Source of the DNA: Agromyces mediolanus
GTDB lineage: Bacteria > Actinomycetota > Actinomycetes > Actinomycetales > Microbacteriaceae
Length of the DNA stretch: 60,660 bases
Reading direction: 5' to 3'
NCBI RefSeq assembly: GCF_014648575.1
Contig: NZ_BMRJ01000008.1
Span: 1 to 60,660, forward strand
Shown: piece after piece, positions 37,392 to 46,098 of the stretch
How the letters are laid out: every line of letters starts with the position of its first letter
How positions within the stretch are numbered: the first letter of the stretch is position 1
Program-made: the position numbers and the translations under genes
The notes under the pieces: generated by a model
The model's input: the letters and a program-made list of their open reading frames with translations, nothing else
The model's database searches: none
Told to the model about the DNA's origin: nothing

Positions 37392-37409
37392 TAGTGTACT
37401 AATTATTAG
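37390..37409. promoter_or_regulatory. MarR/OhrR-type operator
   Basis: Two overlapping perfect palindromes in a rare AT-rich patch: ATTAGT-GT-ACTAAT (37390-37403) and CTAAT-T-ATTAG (37399-37409). They lie between the divergent start codons at 37391 and 37437. Confidence 0.7.
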
Positions 37410-37436
37410 CTCATGCGCAATACTGGAGGAGTGACC

Positions 37437-37937
37437 ATGCAGGAGCAGCGCGCGAGCGACGACCGCACGGATGCCTCGATCGTCGAGATCGACGGCGAGC
37501 CCATCGACCTTCTGGCCCTCGAGAATCAGGTGTGCTTCGCCCTCGCCGTCGCCGCCCGCGGCGTGATCGGGGTCTACCGTCCCATCCTCGAGCCGCTCGG
37601 CCTCACCCACCCGCAGTACCTCGTCATGCTCGCGCTGTGGCAGCGCAGCCCCCGCACGGTCCGCGACCTCGGCGCCGCCCTCCAGCTCGAGCCCGCCACC
37701 CTCTCGCCGCTCCTGAAGCGCCTCGAGGCGCAGGGCTATCTGACCCGGCAGCGCAGCACGAAGGACGAGCGCGCCCTCGACGTCGAGCTCACCCCCTCGG
37801 GCCGGGCGCTGCGCGAGCAGGCGCTCGGCATCCCGCCGCAGGTCGTCGACCGGCTCGGCATGACCCTGGAGGAGCTCGGCTCGCTGCGCGACCGGCTCGG
37901 CGAGGTCATCGACGCGGTGCAGCGCGGCGAGCGCTGA
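37437..37937 (+). CDS. MarR family regulator, OhrR-like
   Basis: 166-residue winged-helix regulator. The phrase LENQVCFALAVAARGVIGVYRPILEPLG is split here as LENQVCFALAVAARG and VYRPILEPLG; it is the OhrR/MarR signature with the peroxide-sensing Cys33. The recognition region is TVRDLGAALQLEPATLSPLL, and the wing is STKDERALDV. OhrR proteins release DNA when the Cys is oxidised by organic peroxide. ATG 37437 is set by GGAGGA at 37425-37430. The usual target gene ohr is absent nearby; the divergent gene encodes a small Cys-rich protein instead. Confidence 0.9.
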   Translation: MQEQRASDDRTDASIVEIDGEPIDLLALENQVCFALAVAARGVIGVYRPILEPLGLTHPQYLVMLALWQRSPRTVRDLGAALQLEPATLSPLLKRLEAQGYLTRQRSTKDERALDVELTPSGRALREQALGIPPQVVDRLGMTLEELGSLRDRLGEVIDAVQRGER

Positions 37938-37982
37938 GCCGGCCAGAGGCTCGGCACCGCGAGCACCGGGCGGCGCGCCTCC

Positions 37983-38900
37983 TCAGGCCTGCGGATCGAA
38001 CCCCGCGATGCGCCCGTCGGGCGAGGCGAACTTCGCGATGAGGCTGCAGTCCTTCGCGCCGTAGCCCTCGCCGATCAGCCGCTCGAACTGATCGAGCGCG
38101 ATCCGGGCCGCCGGCGTGCGCACCCCGGCCGCCCCGGCGGCCTCGACCGCGAAGGACAGATCCTTCTCGGCGAGCGCGGCCGTGAACGTCGCGTCGAAGT
38201 TGCGGTTCGCCGGACTCGTCGGCACGACGCCCGGCGCGGGGTACCAGGTGCGCAGCGGCCAGGACTCCCCCGACGAGACGGCCGCCACCTCGAAGAAGCG
38301 CTCGGGATCGAGGCCCAGCGACGCGGCGAGCGCCGCCCCCTCGGCGACGCCCAGCAGTGAGACGAAGAGCATGAGGTTGTTCGCGAGCTTGGCGGCGATG
38401 CCGCTCGTCGCCCCGCCGAGCTCGAAGACGTGCCCGGCGAAGGGTTCGACGAAGCCGCGGGCGAGCGCCGTCGCCTCGGCCTCGCCGCCGAGCATGACGG
38501 TGAGCGTGCCGGCGGCGGCGCCGGCGATGCCGCCCGAGACGGGCGCGTCGACGAAGCGGATGCCTCGGGCCCCCGACTGCTCGTGGCACCAGCGCGAGGT
38601 CTCGACGTCGACGGTGGAGGTGTCGAGCAGCAGCGCCGAGGCGGGCGCGGTCTCCCACACGCCGCCCGGGCCCTCGTAGACGGCGCGCACGTGCTCGCTG
38701 CGCGGCAGCGAGGTGAAGACCGCCTCGGCTCCGGCGACGGCCTCGGCGATGGAGGCCGTGACGCGCACGCCCCTGGCCGAGGCATCCGCCGCGGCCTCGG
38801 CGGCGACGTCGAAGCCGCGCACCTCGTGACCCGCCGCGACGAGGTTCCCCGCCATCGGCGCACCCATGTGCCCCAGCCCGATCCAGGCGATGACCGACAT
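37983..38900 (-). CDS. NAD(P)-dependent beta-hydroxyacid dehydrogenase (3-hydroxyisobutyrate dehydrogenase-like)
   Basis: 305-residue dehydrogenase of the HIBADH/MmsB family. The Rossmann motif GLGHMG (8-13) opens the chain, DAPVSGG (118-124) binds the substrate, and Lys171 in GIAAKLANN is catalytic. The family oxidises 3-hydroxyisobutyrate, tartronate semialdehyde or related acids; the neighbours do not reveal which. ATG 38900 is chosen because GGAGG lies five bases upstream. Convergent with the OhrR-like gene. Confidence 0.9.
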   Translation of the reverse strand: MSVIAWIGLGHMGAPMAGNLVAAGHEVRGFDVAAEAAADASARGVRVTASIAEAVAGAEAVFTSLPRSEHVRAVYEGPGGVWETAPASALLLDTSTVDVETSRWCHEQSGARGIRFVDAPVSGGIAGAAAGTLTVMLGGEAEATALARGFVEPFAGHVFELGGATSGIAAKLANNLMLFVSLLGVAEGAALAASLGLDPERFFEVAAVSSGESWPLRTWYPAPGVVPTSPANRNFDATFTAALAEKDLSFAVEAAGAAGVRTPAARIALDQFERLIGEGYGAKDCSLIAKFASPDGRIAGFDPQA

Positions 38901-38965
38901 GACGACCTCCTCGACCCCGGTGTCGATGTGCTCACTCCCCACGGTACGCCTGCCCCGCCGCGGCG

Positions 38966-39796
38966 CTACAGCATCAGCTCCTCGGGCCCGGAGAGCTCGC
39001 GCCAGCCGCTCGCGGCGACGGCCCGGGGCATCCGGTCGGCGGCGACGAGCTGCGGCATCGCGAGCCGGGCGAGTTCGGCGATCTCAGCGATCGGCGCCTG
39101 GAAGGTGCGGAAGCCGCCGAGCTCGGGCAGTGCGCCGGATGCCGAGCGGCCCGGCGTCGCCTCGCGCTCGACGATCGAGGCGATGAGCGCGGACTGGTCG
39201 AGCACGAAGCCCGCCGCGGCGAGCCGCTCGCCGCGCAGCCAGGCGACGACCTTGAAGAAGCGGCGCGGCAGCCGGATGCCCCGATACGGCGGGTCGTCCG
39301 CGGCGAGCACGGGCGCGGTGAAGACGCTGAGCCGCAGCCCCTCGGTCTCGCCGAAGGCGAGCACGTGATCCTCGAGGCCGAGCCACAGCTGCTTGGACTG
39401 GTTGAAGCCCGCGGCCTGCGGCGCGGCGTTCGGGTAGTGGAAGGTGTCGGACTCCGCCCGGGCGGCGACGGCCGGATCGCCCCAGACCGGATCGCGGCGG
39501 CGCACGAGGTGGCCGCGGTCGAGCGGGTTGTCGGCGTAGACGCCGGGGCCGGCCTGCCAGTCGGCGGGGATGCGCGGGTCGAGCCGCCAGCGGTCGCCCG
39601 AGCGTTCGCGCTCGACGAGCTGCGCCCCGTCGAGGTTGACGCCCGTCACCCGGGCCAGCCGCCGCAACTGGTCGAGCCGCACCGAGAAGTGCACGTAGTC
39701 CAGCAGCACCGTGTCGGGCTCGGCCGCGTCGAGCGGCATGGGCAGCGGCACCGGCATGGGCAGCTCGCCCCCGAGGAAGTCCGTCTCGTACCCCAT
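38966..39796 (-). CDS. DNA/RNA non-specific endonuclease (NUC1-like)
   Basis: 276-residue beta-beta-alpha-metal nuclease. The active-site motif DRGH is at 93-96 (NPLDRGHLVRR), with the metal-ligand region NAAPQAAGFNQ (Asn132) and LWLGLED (Glu142). Family members degrade any DNA or RNA. Most are secreted, but this one has no signal peptide: it starts MGYETDFLGGELPMPVPLPM. It may be released otherwise, kept inactive, or act on foreign nucleic acid. No immunity gene or toxin-delivery domain is seen beside it. Start ATG 39796 has only a G-rich upstream stretch. Confidence 0.87.
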   Translation of the reverse strand: MGYETDFLGGELPMPVPLPMPLDAAEPDTVLLDYVHFSVRLDQLRRLARVTGVNLDGAQLVERERSGDRWRLDPRIPADWQAGPGVYADNPLDRGHLVRRRDPVWGDPAVAARAESDTFHYPNAAPQAAGFNQSKQLWLGLEDHVLAFGETEGLRLSVFTAPVLAADDPPYRGIRLPRRFFKVVAWLRGERLAAAGFVLDQSALIASIVEREATPGRSASGALPELGGFRTFQAPIAEIAELARLAMPQLVAADRMPRAVAASGWRELSGPEELML

Positions 39797-39863
39797 GCCC
39801 CCAGCCCAGCACACCCCGCCGACGCCCGTGCGCCGGCCGGGCGGGGCACGGCAGAATGTCCCC

Positions 39864-41663
39864 ATGGATCTGCTGCTGGCCGCCGTGCTCGCGCTCCTCG
39901 CCATCGCCGCGGCGACGGCGTTCGCGCCGAAGCTCGGCGTCGCCGCGCCGCTCCTGCTCGTGCTGGTCGGGCTCGGCGTCGGCCTCCTGCCGATCGTGCC
40001 GGCCTTCGAGGTCGACCCGGAGTGGATCATCGCGGGCGTGCTGCCGCCGCTGCTCTACTCGGCCGCCGTCTCGATGCCGGCGATGGAGTTCCGCCGCGAC
40101 TTCGGCGCGATCAGCGGTCTCTCGGTGGTGCTGGTCGTGGTCACCTCGGTGCTGCTCGGGCTGCTCTTCGCGTGGCTCATCCCCGACCTCGGCATCGCCG
40201 CCGGCATCGCGCTCGGCGCGATCGTGAGCCCGACCGACGCGGTGGCGACCTCGATCGTGAAGCGGCTCGGCGTCTCGCCGCGCGTCGTGGCGATGCTCGA
40301 CGGCGAGAGCCTGCTCAACGACGCGAGCGCGCTCGTGCTGCTGCGCTCGGCGATCGCGGGCATGGCGGCGACGGTCTCGCTCTGGAGCGTCGCGGGCTCC
40401 TTCGTCTACTCCGTCGTGCTCGCAGCCGTGATCGGCGTCGTCATCGGCTGGGTCAACCTGCGGGTTCGGGCGCGCGTGATGAACCCGACCGTGAACACCG
40501 TCATCTCCTTCACGATGCCGTTCCTCGCCTCGATCCCCGCCGAGCACTTCGGCGCCTCCGGGCTCGTCGCGGCCGTCGTCGCGGGGCTCGTCACGGGGCG
40601 CGGCGCGGCGAAGTTCCTGAGTCCGCAGCATCGCCTGTCCGATGCGCAGAACTGGCGCACGGTGGAGCTCGTGCTCGAGGGCGCCGTGTTCCTCATCATG
40701 GGGCTCGAGCTCACCGCGATCGTCGACGATGTCGAGACCGCGCACTCGGGCGCCTGGCACGCGGCAGGGCTCGCCGCGATCGCCCTCGCGGCCACGATCC
40801 TGATCCGCGCCGCGTACGTCGCCCCGCTGTTCGCCGGGCTCGCCCGCCGGGCGAAGCGCGCCGAGGGCATCCGCGAGTTCATCCGCACGAAGCAACAGAC
40901 GAACCCGGGCGCCGCGATCCCGGTGCACCCGAAGGCCTCCCCCGCGCAGGCCGACCGGATGCGCTCCATGTTCCGCCGCCGCGTCGCCGACATCGACTAC
41001 TACCTCGACGAGCGGCTCGGCTGGCGCGAGGGCACCGTGGTCGTCTGGGCGGGCATGCGCGGCGTCGTGACGCTCGCGGCGGCGCAGACCCTCCCCTCGG
41101 ACACGCCCAACCGCTCGCTGCTCGTCTTCATCGCCTTCCTCGTCGCGATCGGCTCGCTGCTGATCCAGGGCGGCACCCTGCCGTGGCTGGTGCGCTGGGT
41201 GATGCCCGCCCGCGACCCCGAGGACGGCGCCGCCGAGCGCCGCGAACTCCGGCACGTGCTGCAGTCGGCCGCGATGACCGAGCTCTCCGGCTCGGAGGAT
41301 CCCGCCATCCGCGCCATGGCCGAGCGCATGCGCGCCGCCTGGCAGCTCTCGAACCAGGAGGGCGTCGGCGAGGACTCCGACGAGGAGCTCGCCGAGGTCG
41401 AGGGGGCGGATGCCTCGGCGGGGGCCGCCCCGCCGGCCGAGAGCCAGCCCGAGCCCGAGAGCCAGCCCGGGCCCGAGCCCGGCCAGCGCCGCCTCGTCGA
41501 TCCCGAGCGGGTGCGCCAGCTGCGGCTGCGGATGATCCGCGCCCAGCGCGACGCCCTGCTCGACGCGCGCGACGAGGGCCGGTTCAGCGCGGCCTCCCTG
41601 AGCGCGGCCCTCGAGGATCTCGACGCCGAGCAGATCAGCATCGAGTTGAAGGCGATCGAATAA
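39864..41663 (+). CDS. Na+/H+ antiporter, CPA1 family (NhaP-like)
   Basis: 599-residue monovalent cation/proton antiporter. About 12 helices span residues 1-430, with the conserved ion-site pairs SPTDAVA and GESLLNDASALV and the late helix GMRGVVTLAAAQTLP. A cytoplasmic tail of about 150 residues follows, with an acidic and Pro-rich linker (EDSDEELAEVEG, PAESQPEPESQPGP) and a helical end. It should help control pH and sodium. ATG 39864 has CAGAAT at the leaderless distance of six bases. Divergent from the nuclease gene. Confidence 0.93.
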   Translation: MDLLLAAVLALLAIAAATAFAPKLGVAAPLLLVLVGLGVGLLPIVPAFEVDPEWIIAGVLPPLLYSAAVSMPAMEFRRDFGAISGLSVVLVVVTSVLLGLLFAWLIPDLGIAAGIALGAIVSPTDAVATSIVKRLGVSPRVVAMLDGESLLNDASALVLLRSAIAGMAATVSLWSVAGSFVYSVVLAAVIGVVIGWVNLRVRARVMNPTVNTVISFTMPFLASIPAEHFGASGLVAAVVAGLVTGRGAAKFLSPQHRLSDAQNWRTVELVLEGAVFLIMGLELTAIVDDVETAHSGAWHAAGLAAIALAATILIRAAYVAPLFAGLARRAKRAEGIREFIRTKQQTNPGAAIPVHPKASPAQADRMRSMFRRRVADIDYYLDERLGWREGTVVVWAGMRGVVTLAAAQTLPSDTPNRSLLVFIAFLVAIGSLLIQGGTLPWLVRWVMPARDPEDGAAERRELRHVLQSAAMTELSGSEDPAIRAMAERMRAAWQLSNQEGVGEDSDEELAEVEGADASAGAAPPAESQPEPESQPGPEPGQRRLVDPERVRQLRLRMIRAQRDALLDARDEGRFSAASLSAALEDLDAEQISIELKAIE

Positions 41664-41741
41664 TCCGTGGCGCGATCCGCGTCATGATCGCGCCGCATCC
41701 GCATCCCTCCAGTAGGCGCATCGCGAACGGAGGGAGACCGG

Positions 41742-41966
41742 ATGGCCCGCCACCTCGAGTTCGTCTTCGGCCCGCTCGGCGAGGAGACCCGTCTGCCCTG
41801 CGCGTGCGCCAGGGACGGCAACCATCTGCGCCCCACCTCCGTCGACCGCGTCGGCGCGCTCGACCCCGAGTCGCTCGCCCGCGCGGAGCGGCTGCGCGCC
41901 CGCCGTCGTGGCCACCGCCGCCGCTTCAGCTTCGAGCTCTCCGAGCAGCCCAGGCACGCCGCCTGA
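41742..41966 (+). CDS. Small basic hypothetical protein
   Basis: 74-residue protein of unknown function, MARHLEFVFGPLGEETRL at the start, then a CACARDGNHLRPT segment with two Cys and an Arg-rich end (RLRARRRGHRRRFSFEL). GGAGGGAG just upstream of ATG 41742 is a strong ribosome site, which supports a real gene. About 180 bp without a recognisable gene follow before the RND gene. Confidence 0.6.
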   Translation: MARHLEFVFGPLGEETRLPCACARDGNHLRPTSVDRVGALDPESLARAERLRARRRGHRRRFSFELSEQPRHAA

Positions 41967-42150
41967 GCCCGCCCAGCGCCCGTCATCCCGCGGGAGTCGT
42001 CCCGAGGTACCACGCATCTCCCTCGCCCGGCTGATGCCCCACCCCCGCCCCGACGGGTGAACTGGAACCATCGCCCGGCGCGGCCCCTGCCCGGCGCGCT
42101 CGTGCACCGATGCCCGCTCCATCCGGCCGTGCCCCCGACCGGAGATCGCC

Positions 42151-45100
42151 ATGACCTTCCTCACCCGAGCCAGTCTCGCCAATCGCGCCATCGTCGGCCT
42201 CATCACCATCGCCATCGCCCTGCTCGGGCTCGTGGCGATGGGCTCGCTCCGCCAGGAGCTGATGCCACCGGTGAAGTACCCGGGCGCGTTCATCTCCGTC
42301 CAGGCCGCGGGCCTCGCGCCCGAGCAGATGGCGGAGGTCGCGACCGAGCCGGTCGAGCAGTCGCTGCGCTCGGTCGCCGGCATCACCGAGGTGAGCTCGG
42401 TGTCCAGCACCGGCTCGTCGCAGATCTCCGTGACGTGGCCCTTCGAGCTCGACGCCGAGGAGACCGAGCGGGCCATCCGCTCCGCCGTCGACGGTGCGAA
42501 GGCCGCACTGCCGCAGGGTGCGCGCGTCGACGTCATGTCGGGCTCCAGCAGCGACATGCCCGCGATGATGTTCACCGCCGGCTCCTCCGGCGACCCGGTC
42601 GCCTTCGCCGACTCGCTCGAGCAGACCGTGCTGCCGGCGCTGCGCTCGGTCGACGGGGTGCGCGAGGCGACGCTGTCGGGGCGCGAGGAGCAGCGCGTCG
42701 AGGTCGCGATCCGGCCGGCCGACCTCGATCGGCTGAAGGTCGAGGCCGCCTCGGTGCTGCAGGCGCTCCAGGCGAACGCCGCCGTGCAGCCCGCCGGCCA
42801 GGTCGAGGGCGCCGAGGGCGCCGTCTCGGTGACGGTGGGCCCCGGCCTCGAGAGCATCGAGGCGATCCAGGCGCTGCCCGTGCAGGTGCAGGAGGGCTCG
42901 GTGCGCGTCGGCGACGTCGCCGACGTCTCGCTGCAGTCCGTGGCCGCGACGAGCATCTCCCGCGTGAACGGCAAGCCCGCGCTCACCATCCAGATCATCC
43001 CCGGCTCGGGTGCGAACGTCGTCGACATCTCGCACGGCGTCCAGGCGCAGCTCGACGGCTTCACCGAGTCGCTCGACGCCGAGTTCGTCACCCTCTTCGA
43101 CCAGGCGCCGTACATCGAGCAGTCCATCCACGACCTCTCCGTCGAGGGCGCGCTCGGCCTGCTCTTCGCCGTCATCGTGATCTTCGCGTTCCTGCGCTCG
43201 TGGCGCTCGACCGTGATCGCCGCGGTGTCGATCCCGCTGTCGCTGCTGATCACGATGATCGGGCTCTGGTGGAGCGACAACACGCTGAACATCCTCACGC
43301 TCGGCGCCCTCACGATCGCGATCGGCCGCGTGGTGGACGACTCGATCGTGGTCATCGAGAACATCACGAGACACGCGGAACGACGCGCGCCGACCCCCGC
43401 CGACATCGTCACCTCGGTGAAGCAGGTCGCCGGCGCGATCACGGCGTCGACGCTGACGACGGTCGCGGTGTTCCTGCCGATCGCCTTCGTCTCGGGTCTG
43501 ACGGGCCAGCTGTTCCGGCCCTTCGCGATCACCGTGACGATCGCCCTGCTCGCCTCGCTCGTCGTGGCGCTCACGATCGTGCCCGTGCTCGCCTACTGGT
43601 TCCTGAAGAACCGCGCGGCGAAGCAGCTCACGGCGGCGGATGCCTCGGCGGAGTCCGTGGCGGCCGGCGCGGCCGGCGCGGCCGGCGCGGCCGGCGCGGC
43701 CGCGCACGACGCCGAGCACGACGCCCCGCTCGACGCCGCCGCGGTCGCCCGGGCGGAGATGCAGAGCCCCGAGGACCGGCTGCAGCGCAGCATCATGCCC
43801 GCGCTCGGCGCGACCCGCCGGCATCCCTTCATCACCCTCGGCGCCTCGATCGTCATCCTCGTCGCTACGCTCGCCCTGAGCGTCGTCATCCCCACCGACT
43901 TCCTCGGCGAGTCCGGGCAGCAGAGCCTCTCGCTGCAGCAGACCCCGAAGGATGCCGTCGACCTCGAGTCGCGGGCGAAGGCGGCCGAGCCCGTGGAGCG
44001 CGCGCTCAGCAAGGTCGAGGGCGTGCGCGACGTCGTCGCCGCCATCCCGGCCCAGTCGAGCACGGCCGGCGAGCCCGCCAAGATCAGCTACGACATCCTG
44101 CTCGCCGACGGCGCGAAGGCCGACACCGTCCGCGGCGCGGTCGAGCGCGCGCTCGAACCGCTCGGCGACCCGGAGCAGTTCGAGCTCACCGCGGTCGACA
44201 CCAGCGGGTTCGGCGGCGGCGGCATCGAGCTGCGCGTGCTCGGCAACGACCCCGTCGCCCTGCGCGAGGCGAGCGACTCGCTCGTGAAGGCCCTCGAGGG
44301 CGAGCCGGGCGTGGAGAAGGCCACGAGCAGCCTGTCCGGCGATCAGCCCGTCGTGCGCGTCGTCGTCGACCCGGCGAAGGCCGCGGCCCTCGGCTTCGAC
44401 CAGCAGCAGATCGCGCAGGCGATCGACGCGGCGCTGAGCGGCACGCCCGCCGGCACCCTCATGCTCGAGGGCCGCGAACGCAACATCGTGATCCGCACGA
44501 GCACGGTCACCGGTGGCGCCGCGGGCGTCGCCGAGCTGCTGCTGCCCGTGACCCCGAAGCAGACCGCCGCCGCCCAGAAGGCCGCGTTCGACAAGCTGAA
44601 GGCCGAGCAGGAGCAGCAGGCGGAGAGCGCGCAGGCGGATGCCGCGAACGCGCTCGATCGGCAGATCTCCGAGGCGCAGTCGGCCCGGAGCGAGCTGCGC
44701 GGTCAGCTCGGCACCCTGCGCGAGCAGCTCGCCGCGCTCCAGGCCGCGCCCATCGTGCCCGCGGTGCCGGGCTCGCCCGAGGAGGAGGCCGTCGCCGCCG
44801 CCATCCGGGAGCGCCAGGAGCAGCTCGCCGGCCTCGAGTCCGCGATCGCGCAGACCGAGCAGGGCATCACCGCGAGCGACGAGCAGGTGGACCAGCTCCG
44901 CAAGGCGCAGCGCGAGGCCGACGAGCAGCGCGCCGAGGCCGAGCGCATGGAGCAGGAGCAGACCGCCGCCGGCGAGCTCCGCGGCACCGCCGTGCGCGTC
45001 GCGGACGTCGCCAGCGTCACCGAGGAGCGCACCGCCCCGTCGGTGACCCGCATCGGCGGCGAGCGCGAGGTCGCCATCACGGTCACCCCGAAGAGCGGGG

Positions 45101-45882
45101 CGCTCGACGCGGCGAACGCGGCCGTCACCGCGGCGATGGCCGAGGTGACCCTGCCGAGCGGCGTGCACTACGAGGTCCACGGCGTCGCGGCTGAGCAGGA
45201 CGAGGCGTTCGGCCAGCTCGGGCTCGCGATGCTCGCCGCGATCGTGCTCGTGCTGTTCGTCATGATCGGCACGTTCCGCAACCTGCGGCAGCCGATGATC
45301 CTGCTCGTCTCGGTGCCGTTCGCGGCGACCGGCGCGCTGCTCGGCCTGTTCCTCACCGGGACGCCGCTCGGCCTGCCCGCCCTCATCGGCCTGCTGATGC
45401 TCATCGGCATCGTCGTGACGAACGCGATCGTGCTGATCGACCTGGTCAACAAGCTGCGCGAGGGCGGTGCGACGCTCGAGGACGCGGTGCGCCACGGCAC
45501 CCGGCTGCGGCTCCGCCCGATCCTCATGACCGCGGCCGCGACGATCTTCGCCCTCCTGCCGATGGCCTTCGGGCTGACCGGCGGCGGCGTGTTCATCTCG
45601 CGCCCGCTCGCGATCGTCGTCATCGGCGGGCTCATCTCCTCGACGCTGCTGACGCTCGTGCTGGTGCCGATCCTGTACCTGCTGTTCGAGCGGGGACGCG
45701 ATCGGCGGATGGCCCGGCGCGCCCAGCGCCGCGAGCGCCGTGCCGCGCGCCGCGACGGCGGCTCGGGCACCGGCTCCGCCGACGGCGGGTCGAAGGACGG
45801 CGGCCTGACGGACGACGGACCGGGTTCCGGACCGGGCACGGGGGTTCCCGGACCGGGCCTGCCGTCGCCGACGGCCGGCTGA
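42151..45882 (+). CDS. RND superfamily efflux transporter with periplasmic coiled-coil insertion
   Basis: 1243-residue proton-driven efflux pump of the AcrB/HAE1 group. It has 12 helices in two halves with a large external domain in each. The proton-relay pair Asp396-Asp397 (GRVVDDSIVVIEN) is intact. The position of AcrB Lys940 is Thr (GIVVTNAIVLID). Between the halves lies an Ala/Gly-rich linker encoded by a 9-bp repeat near 43670. The second external domain carries an insertion of about 140 residues (about 804-945): two equal helical runs of about 62-66 residues (start TAAAQKAAFDKLKAEQEQ) around a Pro-rich turn (PIVPAVPGSP), predicted to form an antiparallel hairpin. The C terminus is a Gly/Asp/Pro-rich tail. 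ATG 42151 has GGAG six bases upstream. No adaptor or outer-membrane gene is nearby. Confidence 0.92.
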   Translation: MTFLTRASLANRAIVGLITIAIALLGLVAMGSLRQELMPPVKYPGAFISVQAAGLAPEQMAEVATEPVEQSLRSVAGITEVSSVSSTGSSQISVTWPFELDAEETERAIRSAVDGAKAALPQGARVDVMSGSSSDMPAMMFTAGSSGDPVAFADSLEQTVLPALRSVDGVREATLSGREEQRVEVAIRPADLDRLKVEAASVLQALQANAAVQPAGQVEGAEGAVSVTVGPGLESIEAIQALPVQVQEGSVRVGDVADVSLQSVAATSISRVNGKPALTIQIIPGSGANVVDISHGVQAQLDGFTESLDAEFVTLFDQAPYIEQSIHDLSVEGALGLLFAVIVIFAFLRSWRSTVIAAVSIPLSLLITMIGLWWSDNTLNILTLGALTIAIGRVVDDSIVVIENITRHAERRAPTPADIVTSVKQVAGAITASTLTTVAVFLPIAFVSGLTGQLFRPFAITVTIALLASLVVALTIVPVLAYWFLKNRAAKQLTAADASAESVAAGAAGAAGAAGAAAHDAEHDAPLDAAAVARAEMQSPEDRLQRSIMPALGATRRHPFITLGASIVILVATLALSVVIPTDFLGESGQQSLSLQQTPKDAVDLESRAKAAEPVERALSKVEGVRDVVAAIPAQSSTAGEPAKISYDILLADGAKADTVRGAVERALEPLGDPEQFELTAVDTSGFGGGGIELRVLGNDPVALREASDSLVKALEGEPGVEKATSSLSGDQPVVRVVVDPAKAAALGFDQQQIAQAIDAALSGTPAGTLMLEGRERNIVIRTSTVTGGAAGVAELLLPVTPKQTAAAQKAAFDKLKAEQEQQAESAQADAANALDRQISEAQSARSELRGQLGTLREQLAALQAAPIVPAVPGSPEEEAVAAAIRERQEQLAGLESAIAQTEQGITASDEQVDQLRKAQREADEQRAEAERMEQEQTAAGELRGTAVRVADVASVTEERTAPSVTRIGGEREVAITVTPKSGALDAANAAVTAAMAEVTLPSGVHYEVHGVAAEQDEAFGQLGLAMLAAIVLVLFVMIGTFRNLRQPMILLVSVPFAATGALLGLFLTGTPLGLPALIGLLMLIGIVVTNAIVLIDLVNKLREGGATLEDAVRHGTRLRLRPILMTAAATIFALLPMAFGLTGGGVFISRPLAIVVIGGLISSTLLTLVLVPILYLLFERGRDRRMARRAQRRERRAARRDGGSGTGSADGGSKDGGLTDDGPGSGPGTGVPGPGLPSPTAG

Positions 45883-45887
45883 GGGCG

Positions 45888-45920
45888 CGTGCCGGGCAGC
45901 ATTGGGGGCTGCCCGGCACG
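45888..45920 (+). terminator. Strong hairpin terminator after the RND gene
   Basis: CGTGCCGGGCAGC and its exact complement around a 7-base loop (ATTGGGG), five bases after the RND stop. Confidence 0.75.
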
Positions 45921-45928
45921 GCGCCCCG

Positions 45929-45969
45929 CGCACGCACCGGATGCGGCTGCACGCCATCCGGTGCGTGCG
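45929..45969. repeat. Second perfect 15-bp inverted repeat
   Basis: CGCACGCACCGGATG (45929-45943) and CATCCGGTGCGTGCG (45955-45969) with an 11-base loop, nine bases after the first hairpin. It may be a back-up terminator facing either way. Confidence 0.7.
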
Positions 45970-45999
45970 TGCGTCCGGGCGCGGCCCGGCCCGCGCGCA

Positions 46000-46076
46000 G
46001 GCTTCGTCGGACGCGCGCAGGTTCGTCGGACGCGCTCAGGTTCGTCGGACGCGCTCAGGTTCGTTGGACGCGCTCG
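46000..46076. repeat. 19-bp tandem repeat, four copies
   Basis: GGTTCGTCGGACGCGCTCA is repeated head to tail at 46020-46038 and 46039-46057, with diverged copies at about 46000-46019 and 46058-46076. It fills most of the non-coding gap (45883-46098) between the RND and YeiH genes. Confidence 0.8.
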
Positions 46077-46098
46077 ACCGACCTCCCGTCTCGCAGCG

